Shown here: positions 1 through 12,814 of the stretch, piece after piece | Numbering within the stretch: position 1 is the first letter of the stretch | Layout: each line of letters begins with the position of its first letter | Assembly (NCBI GenBank): GCA_010405405.1 | Contig: MU004236.1 | Coordinates: forward strand, 322,576-386,575 | Length of the DNA stretch: 64,000 nucleotides | Reading direction: 5' to 3' | DNA from: Microthyrium microscopicum | Lineage: Eukaryota; Ascomycota; Dothideomycetes; Microthyriales; Microthyriaceae | The notes under the pieces: generated by a model | Databases searched by the model: none | What the model was told of the DNA's origin: nothing | What the model saw: the letters and a program-made list of their open reading frames with translations, nothing else | Program-made: the position numbers and the translations under genes

Positions 1-2222
1 CCATGCCAGCTTTCAAGATGATGCTGCAGACTGGTTCATCCTATCTGATTCGCAGCTGATCCACACCAAATGCGGGCCCGCAGAGCTGAATGGGTCTGGA
101 GACTGTAGGAGGCGCGCGCACATAAGGTGGATGAGTAGCAGGCTACTTCGCTCTAGATTCAGATCTGAGATGGCGAGAGAGGGTATCCGAATCCGTCTGT
201 TTGAGTAGTGACTTATCGCAAGCAGAAGTTATTTGCTACATCAGCGCAGGCCAGTATCTAAAACTGAGTATGCACCAATATAGCTAGCTGTATGCAAAGG
301 CAATAACTGATCAAGCGACATCTTACTGTAATCTGCGGACTTCGACTGAACCAGAGGGGACCAAAAAAACTGGAACATACTCCAATACCAGCAAGCACTC
401 CCAATCCCTCAGCTCAGCCCTTTAGTTAAACCTGCAAAAAGCGAGACATTTCTCATATCCAAAAGACCCGAATACGATCCCAACCAAGCCGTATTTTCTC
501 ATCCTACGGAATCCTACACACCTGCAATCAGCCGTCCGAAAGAGGAAACCCAAGAGCAATAACGGGCGGCCCGCAGCGCGAATCCCGGGGCAGTGGGTAG
601 CACAAGAAATGTGTTGGTGGCACGGGAATCCTTGACGGGAACCATCTTGATTTTTCTGCTTGCGTAGGAGCAAAAAATAATAGGTGCGTAGTTGAATATG
701 CGGATTTTCATGCGAAATTGCGGTTGAAATGGACGGCAAAGGGAGTGTTTGGCTTAGGACTTGCGATGGTTGGTAGTGGGTGCATGAATGATCTGGCCAA
801 TCCAGAATCGTCATGTTACTTGCTTAATAGCTCGAAGACGAGAGGACACAGAACACTGCCCACCATTGCTTGTGTTGGTCTTCAAGAACAGCACGCGAAC
901 AAGGCATATAGGAGAGCATGAGGCAGAGAGCATAAAACGAGTAACTTTGTGTAATAGTGATTTGGCAACTTTGGTATGATGATCATCCCTACGATCTTGT
1001 TGCTAATGGATGCTAAATCTCCCCTTATAGAACAAAAAAAGGTCTGTTTGAAATCATGAATCATGGGAAAAGAGAATTTGGCAATCAGCAAACAGAAGCC
1101 AAAGGAAAAAAGGATTAATACATGAAGATATAAGACAAAAGAGGTAGAAGAGTAACCAAATTTGCAGACCTCAAAGACACAGTCTTAGTCGGCAATTTAG
1201 CGATCAGAATAGTTCGGAAAAAGTTGAGTACCAAAGGCAAGAAATACGTTTGTTGGTATCGTGCGAAATGGAAAAGCAGGTTAGTTGACCCGAAACGCCT
1301 TTTTCCATGTTTTTGAATGATCCGCCCAAGGACGAATAAAAATGAACTACCCCAGGACTTAAGCGAAGAATATTATGCAAATCCTGCTGCATGTTCCTTC
1401 CAAGATGCTCCGCGGCAGACGAAAGTGTTGGTATTACGGCAGGAGAAAAGAACGCAGGATCATATGAAAAGCAGTTTCCGTGACCGACAGCAAACACGGT
1501 ACCGGCACATGCAAAGATATGCAGCGACGAGCCAATTGATGCATGATGGAAGGGGGGTTACGCCACGAAAATCGAAAAGTTGTTTGTCGGCGGGTGATTT
1601 TTGATCCCAATTATCGCGGGCAAAAAAGTGTGGGAGGGCAGAAATTGTGTCGAAACAGGGTGGTGAAATGTGCCCCGCAATCTAGTCTGTACAATGCAAT
1701 GCAGCTAGGCACAGGGCGAGCATTTGGTCTGGGCGTCTTGGGCCAGGGTAGCTGGCTTCTTTATCCGAGTGGCTGTGAAAATGGGCCATGAGAAACGTAG
1801 AGCGGGAATTGCGTATATATTTGGAGAAAGCCGTGGCAAGTCATACTTGCTGATGGCGGTGAGCGGTAGCTAGAGACCGGAGAGTTCAAAATTCGGAGGG
1901 GTCGGGCCTATAGTAGTTTGCATGGCGGAGCGCCACGTTTAAGTTTGTCGAGAGAGACATGCATGGCGCCAGTATCGGATGTATTCGAGGTGATAATGTT
2001 GTGGATGAAACGGGTTGGAGAGAATTGATTAGGAGGGTTTTTGGGAGATCAAGACCAGGCGGGAGCTTTGACTGCGAGAATAAATCAAACCGTCAGGTAC
2101 CGGTATGCCTGTACCGATGGTCACGGGTGTCTTTGGAGAAAGGAAGGATATGTCCCTTGATGGTAGGACTATGTAGTGGCGTTATTAGCTCACAGATGGT
2201 TGAGGGAGACTGTGGTGTGCGA
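1..2222. other. intergenic, no gene recognised
   Basis: Base composition is ordinary and only short unrelated open frames (under about 130 codons) occur, none with a recognisable domain or a convincing exon chain. The right end is the 3' flank of the methyltransferase gene that ends at 2223. I see no repeat, tRNA or transposon end here. Confidence 0.5.
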
Positions 2223-3493
2223 TCATAATGGTTTGCGCGCGGTGATGATATGACTTCCAAAAGTTAGCCAAGTCCATATCAAGGCTCATATCGGATTGAT
2301 ACTCACATGTTGTTGTATGCGTGGACTTTGTGGTTCGTCATCTCCTTCTTCACACGACCACAAAGAGGGAGGACATGCTCCGTAAAATCCCATCTGAAAA
2401 TCCTGGTGAAGGGCGCCGCACTCAACGCTTCCAACCCCTCGGATAGTCCGATGTAGTACCAACGGCCGATTTGCCTTTGGTGGGGGTCATTTGGCCATCC
2501 ATTTAACGGGGCGCGAATGATTTGTTCTCTTATGTCAATGAAACCGGCTGCTCGGAGTTGTTCCTTGGTGGCTGCATTGAAGGCTATGGGCCGATTTGCT
2601 CGGTTGGTGGCATCGTCGAGATAGTTGTACCACTCGTGCAAAGGAGAGTCGGGTAAAAGTGTGCCATCGTCACACCTTGGCTTTAAATCAATCTCCACTT
2701 GTTCAATGTAGCCTGAACCAGGTTTTAGATGACTTGATCATTGTTAGCATTTACACCCATATGAGCTAGAGAATGATGAGGACATACGCAAATGCCTTTT
2801 GGTAGAGCTCGGGCCATGAGGATATACTTCCACAGGCCTGCTGGATGTGGATCAAATCCCAGGATTCCTCACCAAATGTCCAGGGACCCTCATGATCAAT
2901 AGGAACTCGGAAGCGTAATTGAGGGGGAATCCTAGAGTTTTCGAGTCAGCGACGCCGTGTAACCCAGCTACTATCAAAGAGACTTACTTCTCAGGCTGTA
3001 TGTTGACTAGATCCAACCCTAATACCTATATTGCATGGTTAGCATGCGTCCTTTCATCAAGATCGGTTCCAAGTTCGCGGTTACCTCGGCGGTTGGGTAG
3101 CGACTAGAAAATCAGTTAATGTCAGCACAACCTGAAATGAAGTGGGGTCCATTGGATTCCCTAGGAGCGACTTACTCGGCGATGTCAATGGCCCAGATAC
3201 CAGTTCCACAGCCAACATCCATAATGCGGGCAGGCTCATTGTGAGAGCTGATTATTGGCGCTGTATGTAGCTGACCTCGTCGGGCTACTTCGAAGATCTT
3301 GTGGTATATATCCATTCGGTCTTTCTCGTCCTGTTATTGTGTGAGATCAACCGTGGTTGTGCATTGGCATGATGGACAGACAAACCTCGTCACATGGGTA
3401 AAGATACATGCCGCGTCGGAAGGCATGGTAATTTCTGGTATTCTCTTTGTAGTGTTGCGGGGCGCTGGCCGGAGTGGGCTGGCTGAAATTCAT
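2223..3493 (-). CDS. LaeA-like SAM-dependent methyltransferase
   Basis: Predicted 306-aa protein from seven exons: 3493-3386, 3330-3176, 3103-3085, 3025-2988, 2931-2788, 2732-2307 and 2253-2223. Every junction is GT..AG and the summed length is in frame. The SAM-binding motif I VGCGTGIWAIDIA lies near residues 75-88, preceded by the RRGMYLYPCDEDEKDR stretch usual in fungal LaeA/TAM-type methyltransferases. The C-terminus KVHAYNN...HIITARKP also matches that family. LaeA-type proteins are nuclear regulators of secondary metabolism and development, but this family is large and most members are uncharacterised, so the substrate cannot be inferred. The start ATG at 3493 gives MNFSQPTPASAP; an additional upstream exon is possible. 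The gene starts about 0.6 kb from the end of a RIP-mutated transposon block. Confidence 0.88.
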
Positions 3494-4087
3494 TATGTTA
3501 GCCATGAGGATTCAAGCAGGTGCTTGCGTTCTAGGGCGAAAGTCTGAAGGGGATGACCAGTGACGAATGAGCAAAGTATGACAGTGGTTATCCAAAAACA
3601 GCGATTTCCATCAAAATCGATGAGAGCTGAACACATGAACCATTTGAAATGGAAACAAATGTCTTGCTGGTTCGTGGAAAACTCAATCCGAAAATGGTGA
3701 ATGAGAGGTTGATAGCCGTCAGAGCACACGAGCGGATGGGAAAAGCTTTTTTGCCTGGCTTATGGATGATGTGAGGTGAAAGCCGGCTGTTTGCTCGAGA
3801 TTCGTGCATCAACTCGCTCGTCGAGGCGTTGGAGTATGCTCGGCCCGATACTTTGTTCGCTCGTTGACTGGAAGGGGATAAAAAGTGAGTAATGGAGACG
3901 ACTTACCCATTTGAAGACATTGTAGGCATCGAGCCGGAGTGCTCTTCAGGAAGGAGAACTGGCGACGTGCCTGAAGAAACAAAAGAAGAAGCAGACGGGA
4001 GTGAGGACGGGAGCGGGAGAGCTTATTTACTGGCCGCGTGGGGTCAGAGGACAGGCGTAGTGGGCTCCTCTGTAGGCTCTGGAGTCT
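3494..4087. promoter_or_regulatory. upstream region of the LaeA-like gene
   Basis: This non-repetitive stretch lies between the start of the minus-strand methyltransferase gene and the target duplication of the hAT-type element. It must hold that gene's promoter. No convincing coding sequence or specific site was recognised. Composition stays balanced right up to the transposon edge. Confidence 0.45.
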
Positions 4088-4095
4088 GTGGGCAC
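4088..4095. repeat. 8-bp target duplication, left copy (GTGGGCAC)
   Basis: GTGGGCAC occurs here and again at 12807-12814, directly outside inverted ends that begin CAGGG. It fits the nTnnnnAn target preference known for hAT transposons. Confidence 0.8.
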
Positions 4096-4412
4096 CAGGG
4101 AAGTGAATTAATTTAGTACGGATTAATTAATTTCGTATTAATATTAATTAAATTAATATTAATATGACTTTGCTATATTAATTTAATATTAATATAGGGT
4201 CTATACTAATTAAGTTAATTTAATTATACTAAGTATTAATTAAGAAATATTAAATTAATTAATCTATTTTTAGTTATATTTTTATTTCTAGTAAAGTTAT
4301 ATACTTTCCTATTCTGTTTTCTACGTAGAATTCAAATCTACTCTTATAATTTTTATAGCTACTATAGTTCTTAAGATATAAATAGATTTAGAAAATATTT
4401 AATAATTATTAT

Positions 4413-4574
4413 TGTTATGGGTTAGATAACGAAGAGACAAGTTATATTGTAAGCCTACTAAACAGGAAGGTAACTTAGAGAGAAAGAAGAGTCAAGAGAC
4501 TCTTCAATTAAGGTGTTTATATACAACAGGGGTAGCCCAAACAGGCATAGCTTTAGGAGGTTTAACCCCTAATA
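4413..4574 (-). repeat. LTR, 3' copy relative to element direction
   Basis: This 162-bp copy aligns without gaps to 11834-11995. The two differ at about 16 sites, all transitions. The polypurine tract lies immediately to its right, at about 4577-4586. Confidence 0.9.
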
Positions 4575-7500
4575 TTACCTCCCTCGTCCAAAAAATTCTA
4601 GCTAAAACACTAAGTCAATCATAAAATCCTAATCTTATCTAGCTATATCCAACGCTTACCATTCTTATAGTTTACAACGAAGCTTCTATTTACAACGTAC
4701 AGATCTATACGTTCACTTTTAAGTATAAAATATAAAGCTTAGGTTATTAACTATTAGTTCTATACTAGTATTTTACCTATTTTAGACTAAATTCTAGGTA
4801 TAAGACTTCTTTCTTAGCATATAATATTAATTCTTTTTAGTTATAATCCCATAAAGGTTACTTAATTAGCGAGTCATCTTATTTATACTTAGTTAAAGCT
4901 CTATTACGATATTAAGGAATAAGATTAGAAGAACGTAACTATAGTTAAGTCACTATGCTTCTATCTATACGTTTAGAGGGTATAAAGTAATGTCGTTCTA
5001 CAAAGTTAACTATTCTTCTTTTATTATACTTTAAATAAGCTTCTTCTCTTTTAATTAGTCCTTATTAAGTTTCTTCTTCCTTACCTAATTAATTAATTAA
5101 TTAATCAATCAATTAATCTATTAATTAATTAGGTAAGTCATTCATCATAGTAGTTATAGCCTTGCTAACTATATAGAGATAGCTACCCTAATTATTAACG
5201 CTTTTAATAATACTATTAGCTTTAATAGTCGTATCCTTATTACTATTGCCCCTCCTTATATATATATTACTAACCGCAATACTTCTTAACCTTATCTACC
5301 TACTACGCACGAGGTAGCTATACGTAAGGCCTACTAAAACAACATAAATAAGGGCCTTTACCTTCTTAACTAAGTCCTACTTCGTTACTAGAATAATATT
5401 ATTTATAACCTTTATTCCTATCTACTAACTACTCTTTAATATAAGAAAGTATACGTAGTTATTAACTACTACGATTTATAAAACTATATTTTATTTAAGG
5501 CACTTTATATTAACTAGATTATACGTACTTCTCTAGCCTTTCTTAATTTATACTAACGTATTTATAGAGTAAGGCCCTTTATACTATAGCTAATTATCTT
5601 TTTAACTCTTCTAATAAGCGTCTTAACTTATTAAACGCTTCTTCTAAGGAGTTTACTAATAATTCATAGCCTAACGTTCATAGTATTATAATTTATTAGA
5701 GCTCCTTTAGCATAATTTAGTTAACTAGTAGCTAGGCTAGTTATCTTAAAGCCTTAGGTATTTATTATATAAGTATCCTATAATTCTTTACTAAAAATAA
5801 GTAGAATAAGACTTATAAGGAGTAGCGTTATACTTATTACGTTAGCTATTTTAATTTAAAGAATTAGCTATAATATATAGGTTATATTTAGCTTCTAGGA
5901 TTTTATAATAATATATATTTAAACTACGTCTATAATAATAATATTAGCTTAGGTAAGAAGTATCCTTACGATAATAAGGAGGAGGTTACTAAGGAGGACA
6001 AGAATCCTTTACTATTAACTATCTACTTTAGTCCTCCTATGCCTTAGAGCACTACTTAAGTCTATTTTCCTTAGTAGTAAGAGTTTATTAGGTATGTCTT
6101 ATTTCTTTAGTTTTCTTGTATTTTTATAATTTTCTAGTTTTATTTAGTAGAAAAGAAGGTCTTAGTATAGATAAAAAAAAAGTATTTTTATATATAGATT
6201 ATAGATAGTACCTCTAATTATGTCTTTATAGAGTTAATTACTATAATAAGAGGGCTAGTTTTTAATCTTAGTTATACTTAAAGAATAGACTAATTTAGTA
6301 CTAATCTTCTATAATTATCTTATATATACTTTATTTTCTTTATCTACTTTACGTAGGCTTCTAACTATTTAATAAAGTTAATTAGTTCTTCTATTATGTC
6401 TAGATAACCTACCTATTTAATAACGTAAACTATATAGAGTTTACTCTTTGTTATTTTCTTATATTTTTTAGCTATAATCTCCTCTACTAGCTACTCCTCT
6501 TATTCCTCTCTATCTAAGTCCTTAACTAAGATTAGTAGTAGATAAGAATTATTAGCGTCTTAACTTAGGAATAAGTTATCTATTACTAGTCTAAGTAAGT
6601 TAACGTAGAATTTCTTAGTTCTCTATAGCATATTTAGTATAATTATATATAAGCTTACTACCTTTATAACTTAGAACTTAGAGTAATAGTAATTAAACTT
6701 CTTCTTTACTCATTTAGTCTTAGTATTCTTTAGGTCTAGCTAGACTTAATTATTAACTTTATACTTAGGCGTTTAGATCCTTATTTAGTTAGCTTATTCC
6801 TATATTCTTTCTTAGGTAAGAGTTATAGCATCTTAAGCCTATTCTATAGCTTTTAAAATTATATAAGCAACTTCCTTCCTTCTCTCTTTTAGAGTATTCT
6901 TCTACTTAGATAAGGGAGCTTATTTAGGGAAGTCTAGAAAGGTAGAGTTTTTAAAGCTATAGGATAAAAAGAAGGATAAGAGTTCTATTATAGATAAGCG
7001 CTATAAGTTAAGCATAAGTTAAAGTATTAGTATTAGTAAGAACTAGTTTAATTATATATAATTTATATATATTTATACTTTAGCTTTAATATTTAAGTTC
7101 CACTATTCTATAGAGCTATTTATCTAGGAATAAAATATAATTAATAGCTATAGCTTTATTTATAGTAGCGCGTAGAACTTTATCTAGAAGTCTTTTATAA
7201 ATACTAGGTTATAATTATAGATAATTATGTTAGGAATACTATAGAGGAAATAGATGCGTTATAAGAAAATAGCTATAACGTCTTTAGCTTCTCTTTAAGT
7301 AAAAGAGATTAGGATTACTCCTTTACTTAGCTAATTAGTAATAACTATTAAGATTGTGTATTTATTTAATAGAGAGAGGTTTATTATAAAATCTATAGAT
7401 AGTTCTTACTATTATTAGCTTAGGATAAGTAAAGGCTTTAGGAAGCCTCTTTTCTACTTATAATTAACCTTTAATTAGCTATATATACTATAATTTCTTA

Positions 7501-10500
7501 TGAAACGCCTTATATTAGCTATAATTCTAGGCTAGAAAAAGTATAGCTATAAAGCTTAGTAAGTACCTTTATAGCTAGGATAGCCTTAGGTTAAGGATAT
7601 ATAAGCTACTTATAGTATTACTATCTATAGAGATTCTAAATTTAGGATTTATAGTTATCCTCTCTAATAAAGGTAATCCTTACTATTAATTAAGTAGTTA
7701 GGAATAGAGATCTTAATACCTATAATTAATAGGGGAAACTTTTATCTACTAGCTTTAATCGTCTAATAAGCTACTTAATAGGTATTATTAGCCTATATTG
7801 CTTTATTCTACTAGGTTACTAATAGTTTAGAGACGTTTAGTATTAATAGTAGTAAACTAGGGATTAGAGCTTTATTAGCTAGTAGAGTCTCTACTAATTC
7901 GTCTTTAACTACTATAAGAAGGGTAGTAATATAAATAAATAAGGCTTATAGTAATTTAAGTAATTAATCCTTTTAGGTATAAAGTAGTTAGAAAGTTCTA
8001 GCCTAGATCCTCTTATTAGCTACGTTCTAGAGTATATTTTATTTATAATAAGAAAGACTATCTACTACGTTATTCTATAAGCTTAGTTAGTACTTAATTA
8101 TTATATTATACTTTATAAGTTTAATAGACTATTAGACGTGCCTTTTTATAAGCTTCTATAGTTTTATAAAATACTCTAGGTTCTTATAATTAGATATTAT
8201 TTTAAACTTCTCTACTACTTATAGCTCTAAGTCCTATTCTTTTAGAGCAAGTATAATTATAAGTATCTCTTTATTATAGATTAGGTAGTTACTTTAAGTA
8301 GAGTTATACTTTTTAGAGAAATAGGCTATTAGTTAAAACTTACCTATCTTATCCTTTTGTATTAGTATAGCTTCTAAAGAGTAACTAGAGGAGTTAGTAT
8401 AGATAAGAGTCTCTTTATTATAGTTAAATAGGGCTAGTATTTAGTTAGTAGTAAAGAGCTATTTTAGCTCTTTAAACGTAGCTCTCTCTAGGTCTTTAAA
8501 TAAGAAGGGAACGTTCTTCTAGGTAAGTTAAATAAGAGGTTCTATAATTATTCAAAAGTTTAGTATAAACCTATAATAGAAGTTAGCAAAGCTAAGAAAA
8601 GCTTAAACTCTATAAACGTTCTTAGGAGCCTCCTATTCTTAGATTGCTTTAACTTTAGCTAAGTCTATTAAGATTCCTTGTTTAGCCTTAATAATATAGC
8701 CTAGGTATATTATCTAAGTAGTTATAAATTTATACTTCTAGATATTAAAGTAGAGTCCTACTTTTTATAGCTACTTAAGGACTTTATAAACATAAGCTTT
8801 ATATTGCTTCCTAGTACCTAAGCTAAAGATTAAGACGTTATCTAAGTATATAGAAATATAGTTATCTAAGATATCTTAAAAGGCAAAGTTAATAAACCTC
8901 TAAAAGATGCTTAGAGTATTTAATAACCTAAATAATATTACTATCTATTTAAATAAGCTATATTATGTCTAAAAAGCTATCTTCTACTTATTACTCTTAT
9001 ATATCTAAATCTTATAGAATACTTAAGATACGTCTAGCTTAGTAAACTATTATGCCTTTCTTAAAGCGTTTAGTATCTTATAGATAAGTAGTAAGGAGTA
9101 ATAGTCCTTTATAGTTAACTTATTTAACGCGTAGTAGTTATAATAAAACTAAATTAATTTATTTACTTTGTAAATAAAGAGAACTAGTGCTCTAGTAGGC
9201 AAGTTACTTACTTAAATAAACCTACTTTCTAGTAGATTATTAAGAATTCTTTTAAGGGCTAGTAGTTCGTCCTAATTTATAAAGTATAATGCCTACTAAG
9301 GTAACTAAGGTTTCTTTCTATTAGCGTTTAGGATTAGATTAATCTTATAGTCTATAAAAAGGCCTTAGATAGGTAGCTATTTATTAGCTAGCTCTCTTTA
9401 AAAGAGGTTAAGGTAATCTAAATACTATTTAAAAAGCTTCCTATAAGGGTTAATATACTTCTTTAGAGTAAGGGCTTTTTATAAGTCGTAAAGACTTATA
9501 GTAAAGACTTATATAATTAATATTAAGCCTTTTTAAGACTATCTTGCCTACTTTCTAGCTTATTAAGTAAGTATCCTAAATGCTATAGCCTTAATTGCTA
9601 CGTAGTTATACTTTTTCTAAGGAGTCTTTAGACTTATAACTATATAACCTATTTCGTTAAAGACTAGCTTCTTAGGTTTTGTATAGAGAATAATATCTTA
9701 TTTCTTTATCTAAGGTAAGCTAAGGATTATATTATAGCCTAAGGTCTTTTTTACTATAAAGGCTTAAATAGTTTCTTTATAGCCTTTAATATTAATTTTT
9801 ATAATCGCTATTTTGTAGATTTCTTTAGCCTTATTGTTTATTTCTTTAATAGAAATCGCCTAAGGTAGTAGTATATATTTAAGTTTACGTCTTTAGGTAA
9901 AGTGAAGACTTATAAGGGAATAGGTTAAGTAGCTACTATTAATAAAGCCTATATATAAAGAAAGTTGATTTACTATTAAAGGTATTAAAAAGGGCTCTAT
10001 AACTATATCCTAAGTAAAGAACTTCTAATACTATCTTAAAATAATATTTTTATAATTTTCTAGCTTAGTATTACGTCTTTAATTTAAGCTTACTAGTTTT
10101 CTAATTCTATATTAGTAATATTATATAGATCGTTATAAAGGTTATTATTTCTTAGCTAAGTAGTAGTAGCCTTTATTAGCTAGCTACTCTAGGAAACGTC
10201 TAGAGCGTTAGTAGTACTAGCTTAGAATCTACTAGTATTATTTTATAGGCGTCTACCTTTAGTAGTGCCTTCTCTACCTTATTCTTATCTATAGCTAGCT
10301 TAGCTATAGGAGGAATTCTAACTTCTAAATAACGCTTAGGGCGCTTATTTATAATCCTAAATCCTATAATTAGCTAAGCTATAGTAAAAATAAAGGTTAT
10401 TTTACTTATAGTAGTTACGCTAGGCTTAGCTAGCTCTAACTTAGACGCCTTCTATCGCGTTTAGGTCTTAATTCCTAGATAGTTAACTCTACTAAGCACT

Positions 10501-11833
10501 TATTTTAGCGCTTAGGCTTCTTAAGCTATAATAGCTTATATAGGCTTAAACTATTTAATTCTAAGTTTCTAAAGCTTCTTAAGCAAAGGTATCTAAATTA
10601 TTAGGCTAGGAGTAAGTAATTAGAGCTATCCTAAGACTAGAGTCTATAGCGTTTTTTAAGAACTATATCTAGATAGAGGTAGCCTAAAATTATGCTTTAG
10701 TATGGATAAGATATTACTAAAACTTAGCCTAAAAGATTCTCTATTCTCTACCTCTTTGTTAGATCCCTTAGAGGTTTACTAAAGCTCTTATTTCTTTATA
10801 TAGATTATAAAAAAGAAAGTCTATTCGTTCTATAAACTTACTAAAACTTATAATGCTATAGCTAGTAGGATTCTAGATTTAGGGAAGGACTTATTAGGTA
10901 ATATCTTTTATAAACTAGCTAAATATATAGTAGATTTAGGCGTAGTTATTTACGTAAATCTATCTATTAATATGCAATTTTACTTTAATTATTTAGCAAA
11001 AACTAGGATAAAGGGTTAGGTCCTTATATAAATATTATTCTAAGTTTAGAAGAGCTAGTTAAAAATTTCGTGATAGTAGTTAAAGTAGCTTATATTAGGT
11101 AGCTAAAAGATTTATTAGAAGAGGTAGAGAAAAGGTTACTAATCTAGCTATCGTAATTAGAGTCTAAGAAGGATTAGCTTATAGAATTAGAGAAGGGTAG
11201 TAGCTATAGTTAGAGGTTTCTTTAGTAAAGAGTATAGCTAGTATTAAAGAAAGAGTTATACTAAGCGTTATAGATTCTTTCTAGAGTCGTTCCTATTCCT
11301 ATTACTATTACTAGGTTAGCGTCTTATAGGCAGTATTATTTACTTATTATATAAGGATCTTACTATTAGCGTAGATATTAGTAAGCTATTTATTCTAGTT
11401 ATTAACTTAGGCCTAGAGTTTAGCATAGACTACTACAATTTATTACGCATTCTTATTTAATTATATATAAATTTCGTTAGTTAACCTATTTAGTTATTAT
11501 AAGGCTTATTCGTAATTAGTAGTAGTTATACGTAATTATAAGATAGATAAATTAAACGTATCGTTAAGCAGTAAAATGCTATTTATTACTCATTATAAGC
11601 TATTATTAGTTACCTCTTAGGATACGTCTAAGTAGTTCTATAGCTTTGTTTATTATTAGTTAATATACGTAAAGTACGCTTCTATATTCTTACGAGTAAA
11701 GCCCTTAAAGGACGTTTCTCTATCTTATCTAGTAGTTATTAGGTAAGAGGGATCTTAGTCTACTATTCTAGCTATTTATTAACGGATAGAGAGGAAGTAA
11801 GTAAAAAGAAGGGTTAGTTTTAAAGTTATCTAA

Positions 11834-11995
11834 TATTATAAGTTAGATAACAAAGAGACAAGTTATATTATAAGCCTACTAAATAGGAAGGTAACTTAGA
11901 GAGAAAGAAGAGTTAAGAGACTCTTTAATTAAGGTATTTATATACAACAGGGGTAGCCTGAACGGGCATAGCTTCAGGGGGTTTAACCCCCAACA
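11834..11995 (-). repeat. LTR, 5' copy relative to element direction
   Basis: This 162-bp copy of the long terminal repeat lies at the upstream end of the minus-strand element and is followed by the right copy of the ATTAT target duplication. I could not identify the primer binding site with confidence. Confidence 0.9.
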
Positions 11996-12806
11996 ATTAT
12001 TACTAAAACTAAAATATTTTACTAGTTATTCTAGTTATAAAAATAAAAATAGTATATCTAGATTCTTTATATTTTCTAGATATAAAATATATATAATAAA
12101 TTATATAAAATCTAAGTATACTATTAGTTATTAGCTTTAAGTAAAAAGTTAGTAAAGTTTATATACTTCTTAATTCTTTTAATTACTTAAAAATAAGATA
12201 TATAGCTATTATCCTAATTATAGCTAGAATATAATAAAAGTATATATTAAAATACTCGTTATAAATCTAGGAATACGAATATAGTAATAGTTTAGCTTAA
12301 TATTATATATTCGTTACGTAATTAAATTATTAAGAATTTTTAAATTAATTCTTTTTTTTAATATTAAGTTGAATTAGGATTTAGTAAGTATATATAATAA
12401 AAAATACTAAGTAATATCTTCTACTATTATAATTATATAGATATATTAACTTTAGAACTTATGTTACCTTAAATAAAACTATATATACTAAAAGATATAT
12501 TTTTTCTTTATATTTTTCTTTTTTTCTTTTTAATATATTTTAATAACTAGAGTTACTATACTAAAACTAATAGAAGAACTAAAACGAGCTTAATTAGACG
12601 AACAAAATAATATATTTTTCATAGCTTAAATACTATATTTCTATTTTTAGTAATATTAAATTAATTATTAATATTAATTAATATTAACGTTAATTAATTT
12701 AGTATTAATACGGTATAGGCATTAATTAATTAATTTTAGTATAAGCCTCCATTAATTAATATTATTATGGCGTTAATTAATTAAATTAAATTAATTCACA
12801 ACCCTG

Positions 12807-12814
12807 GTGGGCAC
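12807..12814. repeat. 8-bp target duplication, right copy (GTGGGCAC)
   Basis: Perfect match to 4088-4095. Normal base composition resumes immediately beyond it. Confidence 0.8.

Larger units (their letters stand above)
4408..12000 (-). mobile_element. Ty3/gypsy LTR retrotransposon fossil inside the hAT element
   Basis: The element proper is 4413-11995, flanked by the perfect 5-bp target duplication ATTAT at 4408-4412 and 11996-12000. Two 162-bp LTRs bound it, with TG..CA-type ends. A polypurine tract (GAGGGAGG on the minus strand) adjoins the left LTR, so the element reads right to left. Traces of reverse transcriptase (around 8,830) and integrase (around 7,000-7,700) are recognisable on the minus strand; the gag part should lie toward 10,500-11,700. 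It is broken throughout, with many breaks in every domain, and AT-biased by RIP, so it is a dead fossil. The LTRs differ only by transitions, so LTR divergence does not give a usable age; insertion postdates the hAT element. Confidence 0.9.
4096..12806. mobile_element. non-autonomous hAT-type DNA transposon, split by an LTR retroelement
   Basis: The ends are inverted repeats: CAGGGAAGTGAATTAATTTA at the left and, read from the other strand, CAGGGTTGTGAATTAATTTA at the right (18 of 20 match). Both lie directly inside the 8-bp duplication GTGGGCAC. CAGGG ends plus an 8-bp nTnnnnAn duplication are diagnostic of the hAT superfamily. Removing the nested retroelement and one copy of its 5-bp duplication leaves about 1.1 kb (4096-4412 and 12001-12806), too short for a hAT transposase, and no transposase frame is visible, so it was probably non-autonomous. 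Subterminal regions are packed with ATTAATTAAT-like motifs. The whole is heavily AT-biased in a RIP pattern. Orientation is unknown. Confidence 0.82.

Noticed and set aside
4413-11995. Dating the gypsy insertion from LTR divergence
   Set aside because: All LTR differences are transitions of the RIP type, so a substitution clock does not apply.
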